A DNA stretch of 13,394 nucleotides, from NCBI GenBank assembly GCA_003559755.1, contig PWKM01000220.1, positions 1 through 13,394 on the forward strand, read 5' to 3'. Position numbers and translations under genes: made by a program. Below the pieces are notes generated by a model. That model worked only from the letters and a program-made list of their open reading frames with translations, searched no databases and had not been told where the DNA came from. Positions 5,961 through 13,157 of the stretch are shown here, one piece after another. Source of the DNA: Planctomycetota bacterium (GTDB taxonomy: Bacteria > Planctomycetota > PUPC01). Positions within the stretch are counted from its first letter, which is position 1. Every line of letters starts with the position of its first letter.

Positions 5961-7699
5961 TGAAACGTCTGCTCATAACAATCCTCGTCGTGACCCCCAT
6001 GCTGATGACGGCCGCGTTCGCCGACGAGCCGGCGGCCGACGGCGAGGCCCCGCCCCGGCTGCGGCCCTTCCGACCCGCTTTCGTCGACCGGCCGAGGATA
6101 AAGATCACCCTGCAGGACACCGCCCTCAACCGAATCCTGGCGACGGTGCGCGACGATTCGGTCGATATCGAGACCCGGATCGACGCGATCTCCACCCTGG
6201 CGCTCGCCGATGCCAAGGAGGGAGTCGCCCCGCTCATCCACATCATCGAGCGGCAGGACCAGACCGTGGTGAAGCTCGCCGCCGTCTGGGCACTCGGTGA
6301 GCTGGGCGACCCGATCGCCATCCCGGCACTGCTCCGCCTGCACCGACAGGCGAGCGGGCCGCGGCCCGCGCTCCGGTATGACGGCACGGTCGAGTTCCCC
6401 GGGATCGGCGTCGAGCTGACCGCACTCGAACTCATCGAGTACACGATCGGCCGGCTGGGCGTGCTGCAATTGAGCCGGTTTGTCCGCGTGCTCTCCTCTC
6501 CCGGCGAGTCGTATCACGCCGCATCCGACACCTTCATCGGCCAGCAGCGTTCGGCACTCGCCGTGATCGTCTGTGTGGGCGACCGTGACCCTGCGGCCAC
6601 CGAGGCCCTGATCAACGTCGCCGAAAGCCCCGTGGGGGCCTATCCGCCCGATTTTCGCGAGACCGCTCTGCTGGGCCTGGCCCGCATCCTCGTCGCCCGG
6701 ACCGAGGAGTTCCGGCCGGTGCGCGCCCGGGACCCCATCTCGGACCAGATTCTCAACCTCCTCACCGAGCAGGTCGTCGAGATGGAACCGGGCGAGATGC
6801 GCAACCAGATCGCCGCCACGCTGCGGAACACCAACCCGGTCCGCGCCGTCACCCGCCTCACCCACCGATTCGTCGACGACTCCTCGGAGACGGTCCGGAT
6901 GCGGGCCATCGAGGTGCTCGGCCTGATGCGGACACGCGAGGCCGTCGAGGCGCTCGTCTGGGCGCTCCGCCGGGAGGAGAACCCGGCGCTGCGATGGCGT
7001 GCCGCGTGGGGGCTGGGCCAGTCCGGGCACTCTCAGTTGGCCCTGGATGAACTGACGACGGCTCTGAACGACGACTCGCCGCGCGTCCGCCGGGCGGCCC
7101 TCGAGGCGATCGGGCACATCGGGGGGGACCGGGCCGTCGAACTGATCAGCCCGGCGATCAAGAGCGAGGACCCGGTCACCCGGGCGTCGGCCGCCCAGGC
7201 GCTCGGCCGGTCCGGGGACAAGGCCGCCATCGCGCCCCTGCTCGAGCTGGCGGGCGACGAACACGGCGGCGTCCGGGCGGCCGCCATCGCTTCGCTCGGC
7301 GGGCTGCCCAGCACCGAGAGCTTGCGAGCCATCGCCAAAGCGGCCGAGGACGAGGACCGGACGGTGCGGCGGACCGCGCTCCACGTCCTGTCGCGCCTGA
7401 ATCTCCCGGCCGCCTACGCCGCGCTGTTCGGGATGCTGGACGACGCGGACCGCAACATCCGGTCCGATGCACGGCACGCACTTTACATCGGCCGGTCGCG
7501 CCATCGCGACGCATTCCGCCGGGCACAGGTGGCGGTCATCCGCAGCCGCACCCATCCCGGCACCGCCCAGGCGTGCAACCTTGTGGAAAGGACGAGCGAC
7601 GGCGAGGTCATCGAGGCGCTGCGGGCCGCCACCGAGGACGACCGCCCGGCGGTCCGGGCCGCAGCCCACCGGGCCTTGCGGAGAACGGGCTCCCAATAA
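5960..7699 (+). CDS. Exported HEAT-repeat protein
   Basis: 579 residues. A signal peptide is clear: MKRLLITILVVTPMLMTAAF then ADEP, with probable cleavage after AFA (residue 21), so the protein is exported, probably to the periplasm. HEAT/PBS-lyase-type helical repeats occur at about 70-127 (including VKLAAVWALGELGDPIAIPAL) and in a longer run from about 305 to the end: VRMRAIEVLGLM, LRWRAAWGLGQSG, VRRAALEAIGHIGG, TRASAAQALGRSGDKAAIAPL, VRAAAIASLGG, VRRTALHVLSRL, and finally VRAAAHRALRRTG. The middle (about 130-300) has less regular helices. No catalytic motif was seen; such proteins are normally binding scaffolds. The start codon shares one base with the preceding stop, so expression is tied to the PEGA lipoprotein, and the two may act together at the membrane (inference). 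A 141-base gap follows. Confidence 0.88.
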   Translation: MKRLLITILVVTPMLMTAAFADEPAADGEAPPRLRPFRPAFVDRPRIKITLQDTALNRILATVRDDSVDIETRIDAISTLALADAKEGVAPLIHIIERQDQTVVKLAAVWALGELGDPIAIPALLRLHRQASGPRPALRYDGTVEFPGIGVELTALELIEYTIGRLGVLQLSRFVRVLSSPGESYHAASDTFIGQQRSALAVIVCVGDRDPAATEALINVAESPVGAYPPDFRETALLGLARILVARTEEFRPVRARDPISDQILNLLTEQVVEMEPGEMRNQIAATLRNTNPVRAVTRLTHRFVDDSSETVRMRAIEVLGLMRTREAVEALVWALRREENPALRWRAAWGLGQSGHSQLALDELTTALNDDSPRVRRAALEAIGHIGGDRAVELISPAIKSEDPVTRASAAQALGRSGDKAAIAPLLELAGDEHGGVRAAAIASLGGLPSTESLRAIAKAAEDEDRTVRRTALHVLSRLNLPAAYAALFGMLDDADRNIRSDARHALYIGRSRHRDAFRRAQVAVIRSRTHPGTAQACNLVERTSDGEVIEALRAATEDDRPAVRAAAHRALRRTGSQ

Positions 7700-7764
7700 C
7701 CCACGCCATCCTGAACGGTGCCCACATGCCCCCCCTGATTGTGCGTTACGCCTGTTCAGGCCCT

Positions 7765-7793
7765 TTGACAGCCGGGGGGCACAAGTCTATAAT
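7765..7793 (+). promoter_or_regulatory. perfect consensus sigma70 promoter for the glycan block
   Basis: TTGACA (7765-7770), exactly 17 bases, then TATAAT (7788-7793): both hexamers and the spacer match the optimum. Transcription would start near 7800, giving a leader of about 41 bases to the ATG at 7841. It lies in the 141-base gap behind the HEAT gene, in which no terminator hairpin or other gene was seen. Confidence 0.85.
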
Positions 7794-7840
7794 TATTCGG
7801 CGTATTGCATGATGGTATAAGTTGAGGAGGCCATGCGGCA

Positions 7841-8923
7841 ATGGCACCCGGCATGAGAAGCACGAACGGCCAGGCCGTCAATCACGAACCGAATACGGGC
7901 GATGAGGTCTTGCCCCCTCTGGCCCAGACACCGCTTTCGGCTCTCCCTGCGGCCCCCCCTCGCCGGATCGCCTTCTTTGCCAAACGCCATCGGTACACGA
8001 AAGCGACCCGCCAGTACATCCGCGCGTTCAAGCAGAACGGGTACCAGGTGTTCTGGTTTCATTGGGCCAAGATTCGGGGGCTGCTCGGCTCGCGGATCGG
8101 GCGGGCATATGTCCGCCGGAAGCTGCACCGGATCAGCCCCGACATGGTCCTGTTTTATAAGCTGGATGCCCCGATGAGCACCCTGGAGGATACGCCCGGC
8201 GGGGTCCCGCTGGTGATGTTCTATGAGGACCTGTTCGCCGAGTGCGATCCGGAGGTGCTGGACGCCGCCCGGCGTTGCTCGACGGTCTTCACAACGGCGC
8301 GGGGCGACGTGGCGGCTTTCCGGGATGCCGGGGTAAAGGATGCCCGATACATCCGGACCGGGTGTGATGACAAGGAGCATTACCCGGTGTCGGCGTCGCC
8401 GCGGTTCGAGAGCGATGTTGCGTTCATCGGCCGGGGCTGGCTGAGGAACCGGCGGGAACTGATCACGAGCAGGATCGACCTGATCCGCGCCATCGCCGAC
8501 AAGTTCGACCTTCAGCTCTACGGCAAGGGCTGGGAGCAAGCTCTCGGCCGGGAGCCGGGGAAGCGAGAGGTCTATGTCCGACACTACCGCAGTATCTGTT
8601 CGTCGTCGAAAATAGTGATCGGGATCGACAAATCTGACGACATCGACCTGTACTTCTCGAACCGGACGTGGCTGACGCTCGGCTGCGGCGGCTTCCTGCT
8701 GACCCGATACGTCCCGAATCTGGAAGAGTACTTCACAAACCACCATCACCTCGTGTGGTTCCATTCCAAGGAAGAATGCCTCGAACTGATCGACCACTAC
8801 CTGTCGCGGGAGGATGAGCGGCGGGCAATCGCCGCGGCCGGCCACGATTACGTACATACCTACCATACCACTCGCCACTTTGCGGCAGAAATTGGAGAGG
8901 CGGTCCTTGGTAAATCGCGGTGA
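7841..8923 (+). CDS. CgeB-like family 1 glycosyltransferase
   Basis: 360 residues. After a 40-residue Pro-rich, poorly structured leader, the GT-B-like fold starts at RRIAFFAKRHRY (41-52). The N-terminal half carries VLFYKLDAP (103-111) and VPLVMFYEDLF (122-132), as in CgeB/DUF3880-type enzymes. The second half has SDVAFIGRGW (191-200), LYGKGW (226-231) and SNRTWLTLGCGGFLLT (273-288), which match the glycosyltransferase 1_2 (PF13524) nucleotide-sugar-binding region, followed by YFTNHHHLVWFHSKEECLEL (297-316). It would transfer a sugar from a nucleotide donor in the cytoplasm during surface glycan synthesis; donor and acceptor are unknown. The start at 7841 has GGAGG (7826-7830) 10 bases upstream; an ATG at 7833 is out of frame and closes after seven codons. 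It is first in the block, under a perfect promoter, and is followed 43 bases later by a ligase-like gene. Confidence 0.87.
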   Translation: MAPGMRSTNGQAVNHEPNTGDEVLPPLAQTPLSALPAAPPRRIAFFAKRHRYTKATRQYIRAFKQNGYQVFWFHWAKIRGLLGSRIGRAYVRRKLHRISPDMVLFYKLDAPMSTLEDTPGGVPLVMFYEDLFAECDPEVLDAARRCSTVFTTARGDVAAFRDAGVKDARYIRTGCDDKEHYPVSASPRFESDVAFIGRGWLRNRRELITSRIDLIRAIADKFDLQLYGKGWEQALGREPGKREVYVRHYRSICSSSKIVIGIDKSDDIDLYFSNRTWLTLGCGGFLLTRYVPNLEEYFTNHHHLVWFHSKEECLELIDHYLSREDERRAIAAAGHDYVHTYHTTRHFAAEIGEAVLGKSR

Positions 8924-8966
8924 GGGGAGCGATGAGGCGAGGTGCAGTCGAAACCCTTCCGAACCG

Positions 8967-10211
8967 ATGCGGCGGTTGAGCATCTGCGTTCAGGCGCTCC
9001 TGTTCGTGTACATCATCGCGGTCAGGGTCGATGTTGCCAAGTCGGGTTTCGGGTATATGATCGCCGGTGCGGCCGCGGTGTGTGCGCTGGTCATCGCGTG
9101 GGGTCGCCGCGGCGAGCGCCCGGCCACCTCGGTCCGCCTGTGGTTTTCCGCTTTCCTTGTCGCCTTCCTGGCGGCTAACCTGCTGGCCTACGGCCTGGCA
9201 CCGGACCTTCCGGACGCCGGCCGAACCAATTTCCGCACCCTGCATATTCCGGCCGTTGCCATTGCCGCGGCAGTCGCCCTCGGAGTCCGCGACCGGCGGG
9301 CGGTGCGGCGGCTGCTCATCGGAATACTCGTCCTGTTCGGCGTGTGGTGGCTTGGACAGACCTTGCGGCTCCCCTGGCAGGCCAGGGCGTTCTCGCACGG
9401 GCGTCTCGTAATGTGGGGGTGCCCCGTCGTCCTCGGAATGGAGATGGCCCTGCTCGCGTCGCTTTACTTCACGTATGCCGCCTTCGCCGAACGTCGGTGG
9501 AAGATGCTGGCAGGGACGGCAGCGGGAGCGCTGACAACGGGGCTTCTCGTCCTGACCGGGACGCGGCTGGCCATCGCGGTCCTGGGCCTGATCATCGTTC
9601 CCGGCGTTCTCCTGACCGCCCCGTGGCTGGAGACTACTCGCCGGAAGCTTGCTTTCCTGGGCATCTGGTTCGCACTGACACTTCCGGCTGTCGGGCTGTA
9701 CCTGGCGGTCGTGAACCCCATTCGCCTGGACGGCGCGGCCGTGGAAGGCCGGCGCGCCCTCCTCGAGCTCGGCGCCCGCAGCATTGCACGAGCACCGTGG
9801 GGCCGGAAGCTGATCGGGCATGGCCCGTCCCGACGCGTCTTCCCGGCCGTGGCCACTCGATACGAACTGCTGGACGACCGGGGGGAGCCCCTGGGTTTCC
9901 GGCCTCCGCACGCTCACAACACGCTCCTTCAGGTCTTTATCGAGACCGGTGCCGTCGGCGTTATCACCCTCGTCGCCGTTTGGCTCATCGCCCTGGCCGG
10001 CGTGGCGGGGCGGTTCCGGGCCGAGCGCGGGCTGGGCCGGGCCTCGATGCTCGCCGCCGGCCTGCTCATCGCGCTGTCCGCCACGATCATCATGAGCTTG
10101 ATGGACCGCGGGTTCCAGAGCAACGTGCCCGGCCAGCTTAGTTGGCTGCTGCTGGGGCTCGCCGTCGCCGTGGCAGCCACCCGGCCCCCTCGGGAACAGA
10201 TCGCTGCATAG
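8967..10211 (+). CDS. O-antigen ligase/polymerase-like membrane protein (Wzy_C/WaaL type)
   Basis: 414 residues with about 11-12 predicted hydrophobic segments (roughly 4-22, 28-46, 57-77, 92-108, 114-131, 148-172, 179-197, 200-218, 227-249, 328-349, 358-378, 388-404). The large loop between about 250 and 327 is the expected periplasmic loop. It carries LIGHGP (282-287) and PPHAHNTLLQVFIETGAVG (313-331), the H..HN....ETG..G signature of the PF04932 O-antigen ligase/Wzy family, and LTGTR (196-200) matches the conserved Ser/Thr-Gly-[ST]-Arg turn. Such enzymes join or polymerise lipid-linked glycans at the outer face of the inner membrane; ligase and polymerase cannot be told apart by sequence. 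The start is uncertain: ATG 8967 has no visible Shine-Dalgarno, while in-frame TTG 8907 overlaps the previous gene by 17 bases and has GGAGAGG just upstream (20 extra residues). Confidence 0.88.
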   Translation: MRRLSICVQALLFVYIIAVRVDVAKSGFGYMIAGAAAVCALVIAWGRRGERPATSVRLWFSAFLVAFLAANLLAYGLAPDLPDAGRTNFRTLHIPAVAIAAAVALGVRDRRAVRRLLIGILVLFGVWWLGQTLRLPWQARAFSHGRLVMWGCPVVLGMEMALLASLYFTYAAFAERRWKMLAGTAAGALTTGLLVLTGTRLAIAVLGLIIVPGVLLTAPWLETTRRKLAFLGIWFALTLPAVGLYLAVVNPIRLDGAAVEGRRALLELGARSIARAPWGRKLIGHGPSRRVFPAVATRYELLDDRGEPLGFRPPHAHNTLLQVFIETGAVGVITLVAVWLIALAGVAGRFRAERGLGRASMLAAGLLIALSATIIMSLMDRGFQSNVPGQLSWLLLGLAVAVAATRPPREQIAA

Positions 10212-10220
10212 CCGCCGACC

Positions 10221-10248
10221 TTGATTTGACCGCTCGGGCGGATAGAAT
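10221..10248 (+). promoter_or_regulatory. putative promoter for the kinase-methyltransferase-oxidoreductase operon
   Basis: TTGATT (10221-10226) and TAGAAT (10243-10248) are 16 bases apart. A closer match to the -35 consensus, TTGACC at 10226-10231, is only 11 bases from the -10 and cannot pair with it. The same TAGAAT -10 is used at 2133-2138. The predicted leader to the ATG at 10332 would be about 77 bases. The promoter lies in a 120-base gap with no terminator seen, so read-through from the glycosyltransferase promoter is also possible. Confidence 0.45.
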
Positions 10249-10256
10249 GACCGCTC
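10227..10256 (+). repeat. 9-base direct repeat flanking the -10 box
   Basis: TGACCGCTC occurs at 10227-10235 and again at 10248-10256, 21 bases apart start to start, which is two helical turns. The copies lie immediately on either side of TAGAAT, the first inside the spacer and the second sharing its last base, where a bound protein would block RNA polymerase. An operator role is inference from spacing and position alone. Confidence 0.4.
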
Positions 10257-10296
10257 CTGAATGGGGCGGGGCGCATCCGCAGTATAGCTCACCGAT

Positions 10297-10327
10297 CCGC
10301 CCAGCCCGGCGACAGTTTTTTGGGCGG
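10297..10327 (+). promoter_or_regulatory. possible hairpin just before the kinase start codon
   Basis: CCGCCCA (10297-10303) can pair with TGGGCGG (10321-10327), giving a 7-base-pair stem that is mostly G-C, with a 17-base loop ending in a T-run. The ATG at 10332 begins only 4 bases after the stem, and the weak GGGCGG ribosome-site candidate lies within the 3' arm. If it forms, it would limit translation initiation. It does not look like a terminator because the T-run lies inside the loop. Confidence 0.35.
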
Positions 10328-10331
10328 TCCG

Positions 10332-11126
10332 ATGTCATATCTGAGGAAAAGAATCCGGGCCTGGAAGAAGAAGCTCCCGGCCGACCTGCCCGGAATACTC
10401 TCGAAGCTCCGGAAGGAGATCGTATGGAAGGTCCGGCCCGATGAGGCGGACATGCCGGTATGCGGGCCGGTGATAAACGCTTTCCTGAACTCCGGCGGCG
10501 ACCTGGACGCGGTGACGCAAACCTTCCCCGACTGCCGGGTGGTGAAACTGAGCTACCGAAAGCTGATCATCCGGTGCGCAGAGAACGGCCGGCAGGTCTA
10601 TTTCAAAATATTCTTCCCCGACTATTCGATCCGCTGGAAACGGGGCCTGAACGTGTTCCCGACCCCGGCCGCCCGAGAGGCCAAATGGATGGCCCGGGTC
10701 AGCGCCCTGGGGATCGACTGTCCCGAACTCCTGGGCATGGGCGAGACGCCCTGGGCCAACCGGGCAAGCATCATCCAAAAGGTCTCCTACCTGGTTACCA
10801 GCACACCGGAGGAGACCCGGCCGGTGGCGACCCTGATGAACGAAGGCCTCCTCACGCCCGAGCAGCGGCTGATGATCGCCGGGCGTGTGCTCGATATTGT
10901 CAATACCCTTCACGATAACAACATCGGACACCTGGACACCCTCCAGAAGACGAACGTCCTGTTCCAGCCGAGCACCGGGAAGGTCCTCCTCTCGGACCTC
11001 GAACGGACGAGCCGCATAAGGTTCTTGCGCAAGAGTCGTCGCAAAGTAAAAGATTTCCGCAACGTACACCGAACGCTCCATTTTCTCAGTATGGGACCTG
11101 TGAGCCGAGAAAGGACAGCATCATGA
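10332..11126 (+). CDS. WaaP/Kdo-kinase-like protein (lipopolysaccharide kinase family, putative)
   Basis: 264 residues with a degenerate protein-kinase-like layout: VYFKIFF (89-95) with candidate ATP-binding K92, REAKWMARVSALGI (115-128) with E116 on the expected helix, SIIQKV (146-151) as hinge, NTLHDNNIGHLDTLQKTNVL (191-210) as catalytic loop with H200, D202 and N208, and VLLSDLERT (218-226) with D222 in the DFG-equivalent position. This resembles the Kdo/WaaP (PF06293) kinases, which phosphorylate sugars of the lipopolysaccharide core, and other small kinases of the same superfamily. The catalytic loop has one residue more between D and N than the usual HxDxxxxN, so activity is not certain. 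The N-terminus is strongly basic (RKRIRAWKKK), possibly binding membrane. The start at 10332 is preferred over an in-frame start 12 bases earlier because it lies after the hairpin. The stop overlaps the methyltransferase start. Position next to a glycan ligase supports a surface-glycan substrate. Confidence 0.72.
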   Translation: MSYLRKRIRAWKKKLPADLPGILSKLRKEIVWKVRPDEADMPVCGPVINAFLNSGGDLDAVTQTFPDCRVVKLSYRKLIIRCAENGRQVYFKIFFPDYSIRWKRGLNVFPTPAAREAKWMARVSALGIDCPELLGMGETPWANRASIIQKVSYLVTSTPEETRPVATLMNEGLLTPEQRLMIAGRVLDIVNTLHDNNIGHLDTLQKTNVLFQPSTGKVLLSDLERTSRIRFLRKSRRKVKDFRNVHRTLHFLSMGPVSRERTAS

Positions 11127-11803
11127 GCAGCGACACACCAGAATACCAGGCCGCGCGGGTCTATCAGGACGAACAGCTCGCGCGGCGGTATGACCACACA
11201 AGGTATAAACAGGATAAGAAGCGGCAGCTCCGCGATAAAAAGACCAAACAGGCCATTTTCAAGGCGATACGCCGCTTGGACGGAGTCCAGAAGGTGCTCG
11301 ATCTGCCCTGCGGGACCGGCCGCCTCAGCCGCCTGCTGATGGACGCCGGCTACGAATACACCGGCTGCGACGTATCGCAGCAGATGATCGACGTTGCCAT
11401 CGAGAAGGTGGGCGAGGCGGAAAAAGACCGGTTCGTGCAGGCGAACGCCGAGCAGCTCCCGTTCGAGGACAACTCCTTCGATTGCGTCGTCTGCGTGCGG
11501 TTCCTCGGCCGCATCCCGCCCGGCCCCCGGCTGACCATCCTGAAGGAACTCCATCGGGTGTCGAGGAAATATCTGCTGACCGCGACCGGCTATTTCAAAA
11601 AGAGCACCCCGTTGAATGAACGGATCGGGAGCCGGTTCCCCAACCTGTTCTCCAAGGCCGCGAAACGGGCACAACGCCACGATGAGCTGCGGCGGGAACT
11701 GACCGAGGCGGGCTGGACCGACCACTTCTGGCTGCCATACAAGAGCCGCGGGCTCATCTCGACCACGAAAATGATCGGCGTGTTTCAAAAAGGAGAGCAA
11801 TGA
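11123..11803 (+). CDS. Class I SAM-dependent methyltransferase
   Basis: 226 residues, a usual size for a stand-alone Methyltransf_11/25-type enzyme. SAM-binding motif I is VLDLPCGTGRLSRLL (58-72); TGCDVSQQMIDVA (80-92) is the acidic post-I strand with D83 contacting ribose; AEQLPFEDNSFDCVVCVRFL (109-128) covers motifs II and III; KELHRVSRKYLLTA (141-154) is the next core strand. The first 45 residues are strongly charged and the C-terminal part (156-226) is variable, probably holding the acceptor site. It is likely cytoplasmic; whether it methylates a sugar, lipid or protein cannot be read. AAAGGA lies 4 bases before the start. The start overlaps the kinase stop and the stop overlaps the oxidoreductase start, each by ATGA, so the three are probably made together and may modify one product. 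Confidence 0.92.
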   Translation: MSSDTPEYQAARVYQDEQLARRYDHTRYKQDKKRQLRDKKTKQAIFKAIRRLDGVQKVLDLPCGTGRLSRLLMDAGYEYTGCDVSQQMIDVAIEKVGEAEKDRFVQANAEQLPFEDNSFDCVVCVRFLGRIPPGPRLTILKELHRVSRKYLLTATGYFKKSTPLNERIGSRFPNLFSKAAKRAQRHDELRRELTEAGWTDHFWLPYKSRGLISTTKMIGVFQKGEQ

Positions 11804-13098
11804 AATTCGAACGAGACATCCCCGTACGGCATGAGATGGACGTATTCGTGGCGGGAGGCGGGCCGGCCGGCTGCGCCGCAGCCGTCGTCGCCGCCCGACA
11901 GGGCCGGAGCGTCTTCCTGGCAGAGGCCCATTCCTGCCTGGGCGGCATGGGAACCGCCGGGCTGGTCCCCGCCTTCATGCAGTTCTCCGACGGCGAGAAC
12001 TTCTGCGCCGCAGGCATCGGCGAAGAACTGCTGAACGCACTTCGGGACGCCGGGGGCACCGGCGCGCCGGAGAAGCTCAGCATCAACGCCGAGGTGTTCA
12101 AGCGCGTGTACGACGACTTCCTGCTCGATGCAGGCGTCGATTTCACGTTCCACACCACGCTCATCGACGTGATGACGGACGACGACCGCGTGACCCATGC
12201 TGTCTGCGCCGCCAAGTCGGGCATCTTCGCTGTCGCCGCAAAGCAGTTCGTCGACGGGACCGGCGACGGCGACCTCGCTGTCTGGGCGGGGGCGCCGTTC
12301 GAGAAGGGCGACGAGAACGGCGACCTGATGCCGGGCACGCACTGCTCGCTGTGGGCCTACATCGACTGGGACGCGGTGAGCAGCAAGCCCGCACCGCCCA
12401 AGCGGGAATCCATCGCCCAAGCCATCGCAGACGGCGTCTTCTCGCAAGAGGACTACCATATGCCCGGCATCTGGCGGGTCGGCGAGAACGAGGGGGGCGG
12501 CAACATCGGCCACACGTTCGGAGTGGACAACACCGACGAGCGGTCGGTGACAGAAGCCCTGGTCAAGGGCCGGAAGCTGGTGCTCGAATACGAGCGGTAC
12601 TACAAGGAGTATCGCAGCGGATACGAGAACATGAAGCTGATGGCGACCGGTTCGCTGCTCGGCATCCGCGAGACCCGCCGCATCATCGGCGACTATGTGC
12701 TCGATCTCGACGATTTCAAGAACCGGGCGACGTTCGACGACGAGATCGGGCGGTACTCCTACCCCGTCGATATCCACCCGATGCGGCCGGGGGCCGAGGA
12801 GTTCGACCGGTTCCGGGACGAATGGGAGACCCTGCGGTACAAGAAGGGCGAGAACTACGGCATCCCGTACCGGACACTCACCCCGCAGGGGCTCTCGAAC
12901 GTGCTGGTCGCCGGGCGATGCATCAGCGCCGACCGTCCGATGCAGGGCTCGGTCCGGGTGATGCCCGGCTGCTACATCACCGGCCAGGCCGCCGGGATGG
13001 CCGCCGCCATCGCAATCGAGCAGCAGACCGACACCCGCGGCTTCGAGGTCGCACGGCTGCGGGACCGGCTCAAAGAGATCGGCGCCTTCCTGCCCTGA
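11800..13098 (+). CDS. FAD-dependent oxidoreductase (PF12831 type)
   Basis: 432 residues. An N-terminal Rossmann dinucleotide-binding site, DVFVAGGGPAGCAAAVVAAR (14-33) with GGGPAG at 19-24, is followed by an acidic strand end at E42 and LGGMGTAG (47-54), then FVDGTGDGDLAVWAGAPFE (150-168) and TGSLLGIRETRRIIGDYVL (283-301). The C-terminal FAD site is NVLVAGRCISADRPMQGSVR (367-386) and MPGCYITGQAAGMAAAIA (388-405). This order matches the FAD_oxidored (PF12831) family, common in Planctomycetota and related groups and sometimes mislabelled as xanthan lyase; substrates are mostly unknown. No signal peptide is visible, so it is probably cytoplasmic. AAGGAGAG just before the start serves as ribosome site. 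It overlaps the methyltransferase stop by ATGA. Its presence in a glycan block hints at oxidation of a sugar or lipid carrier, but a separate metabolic role is equally possible. Confidence 0.9.
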   Translation: MKFERDIPVRHEMDVFVAGGGPAGCAAAVVAARQGRSVFLAEAHSCLGGMGTAGLVPAFMQFSDGENFCAAGIGEELLNALRDAGGTGAPEKLSINAEVFKRVYDDFLLDAGVDFTFHTTLIDVMTDDDRVTHAVCAAKSGIFAVAAKQFVDGTGDGDLAVWAGAPFEKGDENGDLMPGTHCSLWAYIDWDAVSSKPAPPKRESIAQAIADGVFSQEDYHMPGIWRVGENEGGGNIGHTFGVDNTDERSVTEALVKGRKLVLEYERYYKEYRSGYENMKLMATGSLLGIRETRRIIGDYVLDLDDFKNRATFDDEIGRYSYPVDIHPMRPGAEEFDRFRDEWETLRYKKGENYGIPYRTLTPQGLSNVLVAGRCISADRPMQGSVRVMPGCYITGQAAGMAAAIAIEQQTDTRGFEVARLRDRLKEIGAFLP

Positions 13099-13157
13099 CC
13101 TCGAGCCCGGGCACATACGGGGCCGTCGGGCGGGCAGGACCGCGGAAGGAGCGAGCG

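Noticed and set aside
10303..10327. T-run at 10315-10321 considered as a terminator for the ligase gene.
   Set aside because: No G-C stem ends directly before the T-run; the T-run lies inside the loop of a different hairpin.
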